DNA of 64,000 bases, from contig OZ026515.1 of the NCBI GenBank assembly GCA_964019695.1, forward strand, positions 71,745,644 through 71,809,643. Reading direction: 5' to 3'. Source of the stretch: Loripinus fragilis (Eukaryota; Mollusca; Bivalvia; Lucinida; Lucinidae). A model generated the notes under the pieces. The model worked only from the letters and a program-made list of their open reading frames with translations. It did not search any database and had not been told where the DNA came from. Below are positions 11,329 to 21,847 of this stretch, piece by piece. Made by a program: the position numbers and the translations under genes. The stretch's first letter is position 1. Each line of letters begins with the position of its first letter.

Positions 11329-12720
11329 GTTGTAAAAACTTTTTACTCTTTCCACCAGTTACGACTTGTCGTCTGCTCTCTTGTCTGCTTATATCGTTAG
11401 TTAGCCAATATTTCAAACATTATGGACAAAGATTGGAATAAAAGAGCATTCTGATCAGAGTTCATGATGTTTGCTTCCATGGTAAAATCTAGTCTAAAGT
11501 GCACTTGAATATGCTGTATGCAACAACATAAAAAGCAAACATTTTCAGGAAAAAAATATTGCCAAGACAAGTGTCGAGAGGTGTTTAAAAACTTATATTT
11601 GAGATTTTTTTTAGCTCTGACTATCTGTGAGTCATGAGCCCTTTTCTGTGTTTCATCATGGTGTGTTAATTTGATTAGAGTGTTTCTCCATGATGATACA
11701 TTGTATTAGTTAGATGGCCTCCATGCGAGCTGAACATTTCTTGTACTTCAACAACAGAATCTAGGGCGAAGATTTGGTACCAGTAAAATGCATTTAAATC
11801 CCCAGGTGGCTTAGGCAGCTGTCCGTTCTAAGGCGGTGGTTCTGTTGTTGTTGACTTTTTGTTTATTGTTACTCCCATTGTGGGAGTCTGTAATTGTTCT
11901 ATGTTTTGTTGTACATTGCTTTGTGTCAGTTCTAGTATTGCAATCATCTTGATGGGGAAGAGAGAGCTGGTTGCTTTGCTTAAATTGTTTTCCTGGTGTC
12001 TCGTGATGGTTGAGCGGCTCTTCCTCGCGGTGCCACAGGGTTGTCTGCGGTTTGTGATTGTGGTATTTCCTGATCATACTCACTTACTATTTTTGTTTGT
12101 TTATATAGAGTGGCCCCACTTTCTTAAAATACATCATTGAATATTTACTCAGCATTCACATACATATTTTTTGTTATTTGTAGGGCAATTGTGATGGAAA
12201 TTCTTGAAACACTCCACTGCTTTTCAAAATGTCTCATTCATGGGCATTGCTTTTCTCCTGACTGAAATGACCAAATCAACAGTTTTATCTTTTTTCTGAT
12301 ATAGACTAAGTTTACTACTATTATGCATAAATTGGAGGACACCTGTATTAAAATGGTTATTTTGTGAGATAGATCACTATATATAAGGTAATTGAGTTTT
12401 TACTATGGTCCTAAAATGATATATACGGCCATGTACCAACCTACTTGAAATGAACCTTCTGAATATGGTTATCCTCATTCCATTAAAGAACATAGTAGAC
12501 ATTTAGCCTTCGTAAGAGCAGGGAAAACTCTTGGTACAGCAGCTGCCAGCTGCTAAAAAGCACATGTCGGCCAGTGAAAAGTTAAATTACTCTAGTTTGG
12601 GTTTCCAACAGTATATAGGAGTATGAAACTATCACAAATCTTCCATCCGTACTGTTTTCTGTGCAATCCGTAGAAACATAATTAAAAGAATCGCACACCT
12701 GAACTTATATCATATTTGCC
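11329..12720. other. Unassigned; no gene supported
   Basis: Two overlapping ORFs of about 90 codons lie on opposite strands at 11811-12140. They show no domain, splice or signal evidence. No repeat relationship to the rest of the window was noticed. Confidence 0.4.
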
Positions 12721-12810
12721 ATAATAAGCACAGCATGCACGGATCCAGAGAGACCACCTGGAAAATCACAAAAATATAGGGTTTCTTAGCAATACTGGTC
12801 CGGATCCCCC

Positions 12811-13030
12811 GAAAAATCACAAAGCTACCAAGCCATAATTCAATGTTGGGCCATCAATGGCCCGTCAGCGTAACGCCATTTCAATGGTGTTTCGCTGGTG
12901 GGCCGATGATAGCTTTTAGTGGTATTTGAATCATCTCCCCTTCAATCAAAAAACAACAAAAAAACTCAAAGTTGGACCCCATGTGGCAAAACATTCTGGA
13001 TCCGCATATGCACACACTGTGCATACTTTG
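12811..13030. repeat. Dispersed repeat R, copy 1
   Basis: It contains AAAGCTACCAAGCC, a fold on GGCCCGTCAGCG / CGCTGGTGGGCC, and a right end with TGGACCCC and CTGGATCCGC. The same order recurs at 13075-13285, making a tandem pair, and in part at 14951-15055 and 21848-21995. Minus-strand translation gives DPEF-type peptides that I recall as common in invertebrate predicted proteins; I read these as repeat-derived. Confidence 0.7.
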
Positions 13031-13074
13031 TCGAAATGTTATACATTTTTTTAGCTCACCTGCCTTCGTCCGTC

Positions 13075-13285
13075 AAAAAATCAGAAAGCTACCAAGCCAG
13101 CATTCAATGTTGGGCAATCATCGGCACAACATTTAAATGGTGTTTCGCTGGCGGGCCGATAATGCCCCGCTTATAGTAGCATTTGGACCCTCCCTCCCCT
13201 CAGCAACTAAAAAAAACAAAAAAAAAAACGTTGTCATAGTTGGACCCCTCTGACAAAACTCTGGATCCGCGCATGCTGCTCTGAA
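13075..13285. repeat. Dispersed repeat R, copy 2
   Basis: Same order of blocks as 12811-13030: AAAGCTACCAAGCC, then TGTTTCGCTGGCGGGCC, an A-rich tract, GTTGGACCCC and TCTGGATCCGCGCATGC. The 78-codon minus-strand ORF here belongs to the repeat. Confidence 0.72.
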
Positions 13286-13329
13286 ATCAGAACTTGATAT
13301 AGCACTGTCACACTTCTTAAAGTTCACAC

Positions 13330-13905
13330 CATGTGAAGAATTGGTACTATAATACGTGACGTTTGGCAAATGTGAAATTTACGCACGTTCAGTTTCGATA
13401 ATTTTAGGGGTGTAACATTTGAGCTCAAATTTCAGATGTGAAGAATTGGTACCATTTTTTCACAAATGTGAAGAATCGGTACCACATTATACGTGTGAAG
13501 AGCCGTTACCAAATCCTCACATCTGAAAAAAATTGGTATCGAATCATCACATGTGGAAAATTGGTATCAAAGCTCACACGTGCGAAGAACTGGCACCAAA
13601 TCCTACACATTTGAAAAGTGGATACCAAATTATCACAGATGTGAAGAACTGGTACTTAATCGTCACCGATGTCAGTGACAAAATTGTGAAGAACTGGAAT
13701 CGATTGCAAATGTAGCAAATTTGGGGGTATTTTATCGGTGTGAGGAAAACCCATGTCTGCTATATGAAATTTGACTTCGTGCATATTTTTCACAGTGTGA
13801 GATATTGGTACAAAACATGTGACTTATTGGTACCAATTTTTCACGCACAATGAGGAATTAGTACCAATTCTTCACAGTGTGAATTTACGAAGTGTGGAAG
13901 CGGCA
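13330..13905. repeat. GGTACC palindrome cluster 1
   Basis: A run of degenerate ~30-bp units based on GTGAAGAATTGG-TACC. Flanking blocks GCAAATGTGAAATTTACGC and AATTTTAGGGGTGTAACA match the flank of the cluster near 25.8 kb in inverted form. It is a diverged relative of the ends of the 23745-25959 element. It also has a right-hand block (GAATTTACGAAGTGTGGAAG) resembling that element's terminus. Confidence 0.75.
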
Positions 13906-14108
13906 CTCAACTCATAAAGAATTCAATGTGTGGCTGTGTGCTTATTTAAGCATATGGGCTCACAAGGAAAAATATGGCAAAATGATACAACTGGACAGTA
14001 AAGTGCTTTCAGCTCCTAAATGTTTGACTGGTAGACGAGTTGTCGTAAATGTAATGGCTTACTTATAGATAATGTAACCCTGACCAGACGGCTACTTTTC
14101 AGTCTTAA

Positions 14109-14240
14109 TCCTCTGAAGACCTAAAACCGCTAGACGGGTATGTTGGCAAATAGTGAGGACCCAGATGAAATGCCGCATAATGCGGCATTTCATCAGGGTC
14201 GGCACTGTTTGCCAAGACAAAATCTACCTTCAGAGAAAGA
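14109..14240. repeat. Family-G palindrome, short copy
   Basis: CTCTGAAG and CTTCAGAG bound a palindrome on GATGAAATGCCGCAT and GCACTGTTTGCC. It lacks the outer TTAACCC ends. Confidence 0.6.
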
Positions 14241-14453
14241 TATATGTTCTTTTTTTAAATTATAACCTGCGCCCCCTCAATGTCTATAATGGACCATCCT
14301 GACATAACTGTATCAAACTTTATTGGAAATTCCATTGACCTAAAATGGTTAATTATCTACTTCAGCTATGCTTGAATAATTAGTTATCTCATGAACTGAG
14401 TCATATGTCAACAACCACCTGAAGCTAAGTCCTCCAAAGATCATTGCACTGTT

Positions 14454-14719
14454 CTTGGCCCGGAATTACAATGCCTCCTTAAAGTTAAGGAAGACTTAAA
14501 AGTTAAGTATTGATTTTTCAGGATGCAAAAAATAACGTTTCAAACTGATTAAAATCAAAATGGTTTCATTTTTTTTTCTGTAGATCACATTGATATCTTT
14601 GACCACAAGTACTGCATCGATCCTGGCAATTAATTAAGCATTTAATATGGCATGTTGAAATATCAATACTTAACTTAAGTCTTCCTTAACTTTAAGAGAG
14701 CATTGTAATTACGGGCCCA
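14454..14719. mobile_element. MITE with GGCCC(G)TAATTACAATGC inverted ends
   Basis: The left arm TTACAATGCCTCCTTAAAG plus GTTAAGGAAGACTTAA pairs with the right arm over about 60 bp (complement TAATTACAATGCTCTCTTAA). The outer ends are GGCCC/GGGCC. A left-end fragment lies at 44208-44265, where the start reads CAGGGCCC, a hAT-like terminus. No clear target duplication was found. Confidence 0.75.
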
Positions 14720-14950
14720 GGACAACTGTCACACATTTTCAGCAGAACAACTCCAGCGAACGAATGCCCGATTCGTTCCTGGAAACTATTCAAACCAAGA
14801 GCGTGCTACATCCAACATCCATGCTAGAAGACCTCCATTGGCCTCCACTTCAACAACGGAGAAAACAGAGAATACCCAAACATTCTATAAAGCAACAGAC
14901 AACCATTCACTTACCATTATACCAGAATATGTCAAACTTTTCTCTTATGC

Positions 14951-15055
14951 GCGGATCCAAAAAGTTTGTCAGAGGGAGTCCAACACAACTCGGACAACGT
15001 TTTTATTTCAGTTTAAGGCGGGCATTGGCCCGCCAGCGAAACGCCATTAAAATTT
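14951..15055. repeat. Dispersed repeat R, partial inverted copy
   Basis: GCGCGGATCC, AGTTTGTCAGAGGGAGTCC and CCCGCCAGCGAAACGCCATT occur in the order expected for the reverse complement of the 13.1-kb copy. The 168-codon plus-strand ORF across it is not supported as a gene. Confidence 0.65.
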
Positions 15056-15176
15056 GGAAGTGCCATTTAAAACTGCAAATAAGGATTGAAATTGTCTCAG
15101 TTTTCACTTCTCACATCTGTCAGCCATATTGGCAAAGTTGTCTGTCACGTCATATGAAAGGGTTGACTGGACCCCT

Positions 15177-15182
15177 TTTATT
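15177..15182 (-). terminator. Candidate poly(A) signal
   Basis: AATAAA on the minus strand, about 265 bp past the stop codon of the secreted-protein exon. The position is plausible but the motif is common in AT-rich DNA. Confidence 0.3.
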
Positions 15183-15411
15183 TTTTCTTGTTTGTTGCCC
15201 TTTTGTTCAATATTTGATAGAGTTGATTCCGGTTTGCAGAGATATTAACATGAACCCCTGGGTGCCATGACGACAGACTTGTATCATACATTAAATGTTT
15301 GTGGTAAATAAGGTTGGCTGTTTCATATCGGCTACTTCCGATTCACATGAAATACCAAACATTTTTGGTCCATTTTTGTTTGGTCTTTGACTTTTTTCAC
15401 CGGGTTCATAT

Positions 15412-15436
15412 CATCATCATCATCATCATCATCATC
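15412..15436. repeat. (ATC)n microsatellite
   Basis: Eight ATC units just past the stop codon of the minus-strand CDS, so within its likely 3' UTR. Confidence 0.9.
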
Positions 15437-15444
15437 GGCGGACA

Positions 15445-16041
15445 CTATGTAATGAGGCTGTTGAAACTTTTTGCTTTTGCAATGTCCCGAAAAATAAATT
15501 TCCTCCTGGAATGGTGAAATCTTGGTATGTGTGGGTGTGGTCTCACTTGTCGCAATGGTAAATGAAAGACAGACTGCTTTCTTGGTAATATCTGTCTAGC
15601 TTTTGCAACTTTAGATTGTTTGGGGGCTTCACTTGATTTGGCTTTTGAAGCATTTTCTTTATCCGCAGGGTTTGCTTTTGGGGCAAAGTGCACCCTCCGT
15701 CCATGAGTTATCCGTACAAGTGGTCTGTGTATTCTGTTATGATTTATAATTCCGGCAAATCTTCTGTTATTCATAGGTGCCACACTGTTTTGCTGACCAC
15801 CGCTCCATTGTGGTCTGATAAAACCGATGTTCCAGTAATCTTGTTGTGTGAACCGTGGGTAGAACACCTGTGGGCTTCCATACACTCTGTTGACCAGTGT
15901 GTTTGGTAGAAATGGGACACCATATGGTACAACAAGTTGTGGTGATGCTGGGATGAAGACGAACTGTGCGTTCACTGTTTTCACAGTGATGAAGAGGAAA
16001 ATCGTAAGGAGAGCAATCTCGGTGAAAATGTCGAGAATCAT
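15445..16041 (-). CDS. Small secreted basic protein, cysteine-free, unrecognised
   Basis: The 198-codon ORF opens with a convincing signal peptide: MILDIFTEIALL, a hydrophobic stretch, then likely cleavage after VNA, leaving a mature start of QFVFIPAS. The mature part (~173 residues) has no cysteine. It is Pro/Gln/Tyr-rich in its first 70 residues and Arg/Lys/His-rich from about residue 85 (RRVHF, PKQSK, RPHPHIPRFHH), with several dibasic sites. The minus strand just before the ATG reads a pyrimidine tract ending TCTGTTTTGCAG then GAAG-ATG, a good splice acceptor, so this looks like an exon after a non-coding 5' exon. That supports the start. I do not recognise the family. Extracellular matrix, byssal or antimicrobial roles are possible but unproven. 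It is the only host-type gene I can support here. Confidence 0.6.
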   Translation of the reverse strand: MILDIFTEIALLTIFLFITVKTVNAQFVFIPASPQLVVPYGVPFLPNTLVNRVYGSPQVFYPRFTQQDYWNIGFIRPQWSGGQQNSVAPMNNRRFAGIINHNRIHRPLVRITHGRRVHFAPKANPADKENASKAKSSEAPKQSKVAKARQILPRKQSVFHLPLRQVRPHPHIPRFHHSRRKFIFRDIAKAKSFNSLIT

Positions 16042-16075
16042 CTTCCTGCAAAACAGATAAATCAGAAAAAAACAA
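16042..16075 (-). promoter_or_regulatory. Predicted splice acceptor before the secreted-protein exon
   Basis: On the minus strand: a CTGAT branch-like site, a T-rich tract and TGCAG immediately before GAAG-ATG. It implies an intron in the 5' UTR. The donor exon, to the right, was not identified. Confidence 0.55.
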
Positions 16076-16092
16076 GTTATTATTTACTGGTA

Positions 16093-16317
16093 CTGTCCTG
16101 CCAGCCAAGAGTGACAGTTACATCAAGTTTTGTTTATAAAGTTATCGGGGACTTATAATCGATAGATCACTTGTGTATTGATCATATCCTCGGGATAGGA
16201 TTAATACACAAGTGATCTATCGATTCGCTTTAGATCAAGTGGAGTGTACAAGTTATTTTTTGCTTTGTAATTGTAAACAAAATATTACGTCACTGTCACT
16301 CTTAGTTGACAGGACAG
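16093..16317. mobile_element. Palindromic MITE, CTGTCC family (M2)
   Basis: Bounded by TA on both sides. The ends are CTGTCCTGCCAGCCAAGA and the complement of TAGTTGACAGGACAG. The centre shares the TAATACACAAGTGATCTATC hairpin with the 3009-3245 copy. It lies 50 bp upstream of the secreted-protein exon, inside its likely 5' intron. Confidence 0.87.
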
Positions 16318-16336
16318 TACATTGTAGAGCATTTCA

Positions 16337-16579
16337 AACCTTAAAGCGCCAAGAAAAAATGCATCTAAAATGTCGTCTGCTGGAGTCGTCTGCTGCGAAT
16401 AATTGCCTAACATTACTGGCGAATTAAGTATAGAAGCAAACAGCGTGGACCCAGATCAGACTGCTCCTATAGGAGCAGTCTGTTCTGGGTCGACACTGTT
16501 TGTCATAGAGGCATCTACAGCATTTCAGCAGACGAGAAAAGCAGACGACTTTTGTTGTGGTTGACACTTTAAGGGTTAA
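16337..16579. mobile_element. TTAACCC palindromic MITE, family G, long copy
   Basis: Starts AAACCTTAAAGCGCC and ends CTTTAAGGGTTAA. The central palindrome is AGACTGCTCCTATAGGAGCA followed by GTCTG. It also has TCGTCTGCTG / CAGCAGACGA inner arms. It starts 19 bp after the preceding MITE. Confidence 0.82.
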
Positions 16580-16668
16580 AAGGATGTGCAACTACGTAAA
16601 ATGTGCAAAATAGGAAATCTGTGCAATTTTGCACAGTTATCATATTTTGTTGTTGTTTGTTTTCTTCG

Positions 16669-16823
16669 ACAACTGTTGGCATTTAGAATAAAGACACCAT
16701 CTGAGAGTTTTAAAGATGGATTTTATTTTTATTTTACACCATTTTACTTTTTAAGAGCAATTGAAATTTCATGATCAGTTGAGATGAGCATGAAACAAGT
16801 TTTATAACCTTGGGACCAGGTTG
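16669..16823. mobile_element. GAGGTTATAAAA foldback family, right part (F4)
   Basis: AACTGTTGGCATTTAGAATA, GCAATTGAAATTTCATGATC and GTTTTATAACCTTGGGACC follow the order seen in the 39019-39254 copy. The left arm is missing. Confidence 0.65.
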
Positions 16824-17600
16824 TTAAAATCGCACATTTGGCGGATCATGCGGCCCGCGGCTTGAAACTAAAAAAAAACACAAGATATTTGACTTTAAAC
16901 GAGAAGGACGGGCCTCTCAAATTTTTAATATTATTACAAATGTATTTTCTATTCTGCGACAAGCGACTTATTCATTTATCTTTAAAGATGTACAATGTCA
17001 CTATATCGCTTCCCGTGGAATACTAGATACTTTTGTTAATGGCAAGGGGTGTAACTAAATTAATTATTAAATTACATTTTTTGGAAATAATACCGTCCAA
17101 AATTGTACACATCCATTCTGAGCCCTATATGACAATGCTTGGTGTATGTATGTTTGTTTGTGCGTTCTTAGAAATGCTTTACGTTTTGATTATCATGTAT
17201 TCTTTTATCTTATTATCATTCTTTGACTGCTATATACCCCATCAGAAGAAATCTATACTATACATAAACTGGTCATGCGTATGGTATTTAAGAAGTAGCT
17301 GTAGCGTAGAACTGATGCTTGCATGCATGTCTGTTGTTGTGATCGTCGTATATCAACATGAGTAATGGACTAGAGCAATGGCGTGCAAGCATTGGAGTGT
17401 ATTATCAAACAAAGAGTCAGGGTAAAAGTCTCGATGGCTTTATTTTTTAATTACATGATGTATTTAATAAAATGGGCTGTCAGTAGTACTTGCAAAGTTA
17501 TCATTCGTTTTTAACGATATAGTGTGTGACTTGTATTTTTAGATAGTGCTTATCTTATTACTCTTGGAGGCTGGTGATATAGAGATGAACCAATGACCTT
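16824..17600. other. AT-rich, no supported gene
   Basis: ORFs of 62 and 110 codons lie at 16838-17026 and 17033-17365. The second has hydrophobic stretches (ALIMYSFILLSFF-like) typical of translated AT-rich DNA. No family is recognisable. Confidence 0.35.
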
Positions 17601-17611
17601 AAAATACTATT

Positions 17612-17860
17612 AATAACTCTCTTTCAATTTTACACAGCAACATTAGAAGTATACGCAATAAATTAGATTATATAACAGAAAACATATTAGATTTTGACAT
17701 GTTGTGTTTCAGTGAATCTCATCTAGATGCTAACATTACTACAGAATCTCTGACTATGTCTAGCAAATATAACATTCCTTACAGAAAGATAGAACAAATC
17801 ACGGTGGCGGGTTATTAATGTACAGCTGCGTTCCAAATTTACTCTAGATAGCGATTTTTG
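17612..17860 (+). pseudogene. LINE endonuclease N-terminus, decayed
   Basis: Translation gives LSILHSNIRSIRNKLDY, then DFDMLCFSESHLD and, after a slip, a trace of a GG-containing segment. This matches the start of the apurinic-type endonuclease of non-LTR retrotransposons (the N-I-R-S-I and S-E-S-H-L-D blocks carrying the Asn and Glu catalytic residues). About 70 residues remain before a stop and frameshift. The element differs from the LINE at 58.7 kb (N-V-C-G-L and Q-E-T-K blocks). Confidence 0.72.
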
Positions 17861-18029
17861 TCATAATTATTTACATACCCTATGTACTTAAGATTATATT
17901 TTGCAATGTATTAAAGGGTGCAAATCATAATTTGTTCTATGATTTATTAAAGGACATGTATAGCACTGTGACAACAAAGCATTTTATTTTGAAACTGATT
18001 TCAATTCCAGCGAAAATCTGGCATGTCAT

Positions 18030-18720
18030 CTTACACTTAGTAATACCACGTTTAGTTGTAATGACAGCTTGGATTCTTTTTGGAATAGCCGAAGGCATGA
18101 CTTCTAGGTCATCTGAATTCAAGGTGCACCAAATTTGATAGTAATTTCTAAAATGTCTGTCTTTTATATTTGACATCCGACTAACGTGACGCTTGACAAT
18201 GCTACAGTCAGTATATATGGGGGTCAGTTCTACACTGTAAGGTGGCAACTAAAAATATCACCATCCTGGTCCCCGGTGAATGCGTTAATATTTTAAAGAG
18301 CTATTGCAAGGTGCGTAATTTTGTTGAAAGCTTGGAGCATAGTGCAATCATATTGGAGTTTTATATCGCTTTTGATATTGTCCTGATATGCCTTACTGGT
18401 GATTATTTCATTTACAAGCTTAAGTTGAGATAACCTTTAAGAGGTACAAGATAGTCCCCTCAATACGACTCCAATGGATTTTTACCCATCCATCAATGTA
18501 ATGTGGATAAATCCTTTGTTCCTGTTTCAGACGCCAGATGGGAATAGGCTTGCAAAACAAACATAGGTTAAGAGTGTGGATTCATCTGAAAAGATGACAT
18601 TTTCCCAATTTTAATACAATTTCAAACCCTCTTGGCCCATTTAACTGTTCGGCAGTACTGTACTTTCTTTTGGTCTTTCTCCAAATAATTGGGCTCTCAC
18701 TATGTAGCATCAAATTTGAA
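18030..18720 (-). pseudogene. Tc1-like transposase remnant
   Basis: Minus-strand frames hold, in order: NWENVIFSDESTL (the FSDE block of Tc1 transposases, first Asp kept), a slipped FQQNYAPCN (normally FQQDNAPCH, so the second Asp is lost), then PPYSVELTPIY (normally SPDLNPIE, catalytic acid lost), IVKRHVSR, and PKRIQAVITTKRGITKC near the C-terminus. Several stops and frameshifts separate the blocks. It is a dead DDE transposon lying 170 bp downstream of the LINE fragment. No terminal repeats were identified. Confidence 0.72.
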
Positions 18721-18774
18721 CACCCAAAATGCACTTAAAATATCTTTTTAAGTAATTATGTAAAGTTATAAAAT

Positions 18775-19490
18775 TTGTGCAACCTGCTCATGCACAAACA
18801 CCAAAGTCAAACAAGTGATTCATTGTTGATACACCCGATAGCTTCAATTCTTAAAGTATTTTCACAATGCTCCGTATACATGACTTTAAGCAATAATGTC
18901 CTGTTCGGGGCTGTCCACAGGTATATACACGCTACTAGACGTTTTAGTAACTATGAAGATCATCTTGAAATATGTCTTGATATGAAAATACCAATCCTCG
19001 ATGACCAAATTAAACATTTTATCCTCAAACTGAAGGGGTTCCTAGTAGTAGTCTTGTATTCTGTTTTTCTATTCATTTATTTTTTATTTTTCATTCAAAT
19101 ATTTACTAAGTTATTTACTTTAGTACTGTTTTTTTACTGTCTTTTATATATTCATATACATAGTTATATACTTATTTATTTAACAATTGATTTAGTACAT
19201 TAGTTCACTTTTCTATTTATAAATAGTTTTTTTTTTATTTTTCATTTATTTATTTAACTAATTTTTTATCAATTTACTTATTTATCTATTTTCGATATAG
19301 TCTTGTTTATATAACTATATGTCGTGCTTTGTTCATAGCCTGTTTAGTATACACATGTGTTTGTATATAGCCATGTTTATTAGCTATTATTTTTATCAAG
19401 AATTTAGGGGACGGGTGTAAACTAATGTTGTGAGAACTTGTGACCTAACCACATTGCTGTAAATATTTTGGCAATAAAATATGTTTAAAC
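18775..19490 (+). other. AT-rich tract ending in an AATAAAATATG tail; possible LINE 3' end
   Basis: A 142-codon ORF (18775-19203) dissolves into an AT-rich hydrophobic tail. Beyond it a non-coding tract ends with TTGGCAATAAAATATG and TTTAAACT. This could be the 3' end of the retrotransposon whose endonuclease fragment lies at 17.6 kb, with the Tc1 remnant inserted between. That link is speculative. Confidence 0.3.
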
Positions 19491-20330
19491 TAAGTAGATT
19501 AAGAGCTGGTGACCTTATCGGTTAAGCTGTGAAATAATGGTGAACAGATTTAAACTGTGATTTAATACCAAAGGTGTATCATCGCAGGAATTTTACAAGC
19601 TGTGCACCTTGTACAGATTTCTTATAGAACAATGGAAATCATTGTCATAGTGGTACACATGGATTTCCATTACACAATTGTATACCAATCGCTAGTATCA
19701 AGTATACCCCATAAACCCGTTTACCTGACTTATCCATTCTACCAATCAGACACTACCTCATTTAGTTCTTAAAAAGTTTCCGGTTTCCCTTTTGAGTATC
19801 GACGCAGGAATGGTGTGGATGGAATTATTCTGCATCCAGTTTTAAAAGCTTACATAATAATATAATCAAGTTTGATAAAATGCCCGCAAAATGTTTTAAG
19901 CATTCCAGGAACTGAGGATTCCTTTATAAAGCAGTTCCATTTCTGATATCCAGTCACACAGCGTCGCCACAAACGCGTCATTTGAATTATTTTGCTCAAA
20001 TGTGACGATATTAGATTTCAATACATCTTGATTGCAGCATGCAAATCAATCTTTTCGATTGATGTCACTGATTTAAATTGCGTCGTTACAAGGTGTGCAT
20101 GTGCAAGGAATAACGCTTCAATCATCAAATACTTCACAGCTTGTTTTTAACATTTTCTGCTCTGGTAGATTGACAAACAGCAAAGATAAAGATCTGCACT
20201 GTTTGCTGGCGTAGCTCCCATTACGCAAATACGCACGTGCGTAATAAACTAGTAACATTCAAGGGAGGTCACCTAATGTGGTAAAAGTGATTTTCCATAC
20301 CATTAGGAACTGCTCTTAAAGGAAAGAATT
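19491..20330. other. Unassigned, AT-rich
   Basis: No ORF above 60 codons with any motif, and no repeat partner noticed. Confidence 0.35.
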
Positions 20331-20334
20331 GCTC

Positions 20335-20383
20335 ATAAAGGAAAGAATTCGCTCCCTCTGGGAGCAAATTCTTTCCTTTAAGA
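20335..20383. repeat. Hairpin with GGAAAGAATT arms
   Basis: AAAGGAAAGAATTCGCTCCC pairs with GGGAGCAAATTCTTTCCTTT around CTCT, with one mismatch. An extra half-arm (GGAAAGAATTGCTC) lies just upstream. Confidence 0.7.
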
Positions 20384-20926
20384 TAAATTCTCATTTTGTA
20401 AAGGGACGCAATTGAAGAGAATCACTGCTTGATCAGGTAGTCTCCCCTTTTCAGCGTTCTGGCTACGCTCTTGACTGTTTGTTTCATAAATTCATGCTAA
20501 TGCTTTTTTTGACCCATGTGTTAATATATAAACACAACATTCAGCGTTCAGAGACCCTCATTTTGCAGGGAGTGCCTCTGCCCCATCCTCTGGATCCGCC
20601 AATGGTATAACAAGCAACGCCTTTTAAATCAGCCTTAAGTATACAGATTGACTTTTAACACAGAGTAGCAAATATGTATGTTATCAAGAAAGGTGGAATT
20701 GGTGCAAATATAGAGCTTAACGCTGAAATATTTTTGACCCGCGAGCCACCAAAATGCAATATTTTCTACAGTCATAATGCAATGCTCAAAAGTGCCCTTC
20801 TTTGCAAGTGTTCAGTGGAAATCCAGATGCTCTTGACGAATATTGTCAAGAATGAGGTGACACCATTTTAAAACATAAACTCATCAAAGTAATTAGATAG
20901 TTCTTATCTGCTGTGAAAATCGCAAG

Positions 20927-20984
20927 AAATGTAGACAACATGAAACCTGTGCAAATCTGCACAGGTTTCATGTTGTCTACATTT
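20927..20984. repeat. Perfect 58-bp hairpin (27-bp arms, 4-base loop)
   Basis: The left arm starts AAATGTAGACAACATGAAAC and continues CTGTGCA; the loop is AATC; the right arm is the exact complement. The arms show no mismatch, unlike the decayed foldbacks nearby. It could be a young palindrome or the stem of a small-RNA precursor. Confidence 0.8.
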
Positions 20985-21847
20985 TACGTCGTTGTAGACC
21001 TTGAAGTTTTTACCTCAGCATGGAAGGACAAGTCTGGTTAAAATGAAAACTACTACGCTTGAAACTATGCAAATTTAGCATTTTCTTTTCGTATGGGTCA
21101 ATCCATCAACATCAGATCTTCAATTTTATTTTCTGGCATGAAGATACAATTGCAGATCATCGGACAAGGATTTCCGTGTCAAATATTACAGAATATGGCG
21201 GCTGTGTTAGAGTGACGTTATATTTTAAGCCTAGCGAACAAAGTGTGCATTTTAGCTAGTAGGGGAAGATAGATGATTTTAAGCGATTCTAGAAAAGCAA
21301 AACAAATCTTGAAATTTGCTGAATTTTCTACGAAAAATAAACCACCAAGTTTTCACAATTTGACGTTTTTATCGTGCTTTTACGTTGTCGCCGTAAACGG
21401 TATTTCTGATCAGTATTTCCTACATTGACAAGCAACGCTGGAAGTTACCTTCCAACATGAGTTTTGTATTTAAAGTCCAACGTCACCGTTATCTCACAAG
21501 AGCGTCGCGCTATTTTTTTGTAATTTATGATTTGAATCAACCATGAGGTTACATTCCTAGCCAATTGTTTTTTTTTGTAGTCTGATTCTCTGTTGAACTG
21601 AAGCATCAATAACCATAAGACGCTTTACCAAATATGACAAACATGACATTACCATGGGCCTGGTAGGGTCTGTTGGTGACAGTTTATTTAAAGCGTTTTA
21701 TACAGGAAACATCTAATAGTTGGTCAAGTATATTGTTTAAGTTTATCTTAAAAATAGATAGAGTAGGCGTTTTTGATATCACCATTATTTTGGTGCTGAA
21801 ACTGAGAATGATTTATCATACAAAGATTATGACCTATTAAGTCATAA

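Noticed and set aside
13133..13369. 78-codon minus-strand ORF with DPEFCQRGP
   Set aside because: It lies within dispersed repeat R, whose other copies carry different frames. It is a repeat-derived peptide.
14764..15270. 168-codon plus-strand ORF
   Set aside because: It crosses dispersed repeat R and lies opposite the likely 3' UTR of the minus-strand gene. No domain or signal is seen.
18775..19203. 142-codon membrane protein
   Set aside because: The hydrophobic end arises from AT-rich DNA. There is no family, signal or splice evidence. It may be retrotransposon 3' sequence.
20927..20984. A microRNA gene
   Set aside because: Perfect pairing without bulges and no seed or family recognised. 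Reported only as a hairpin.
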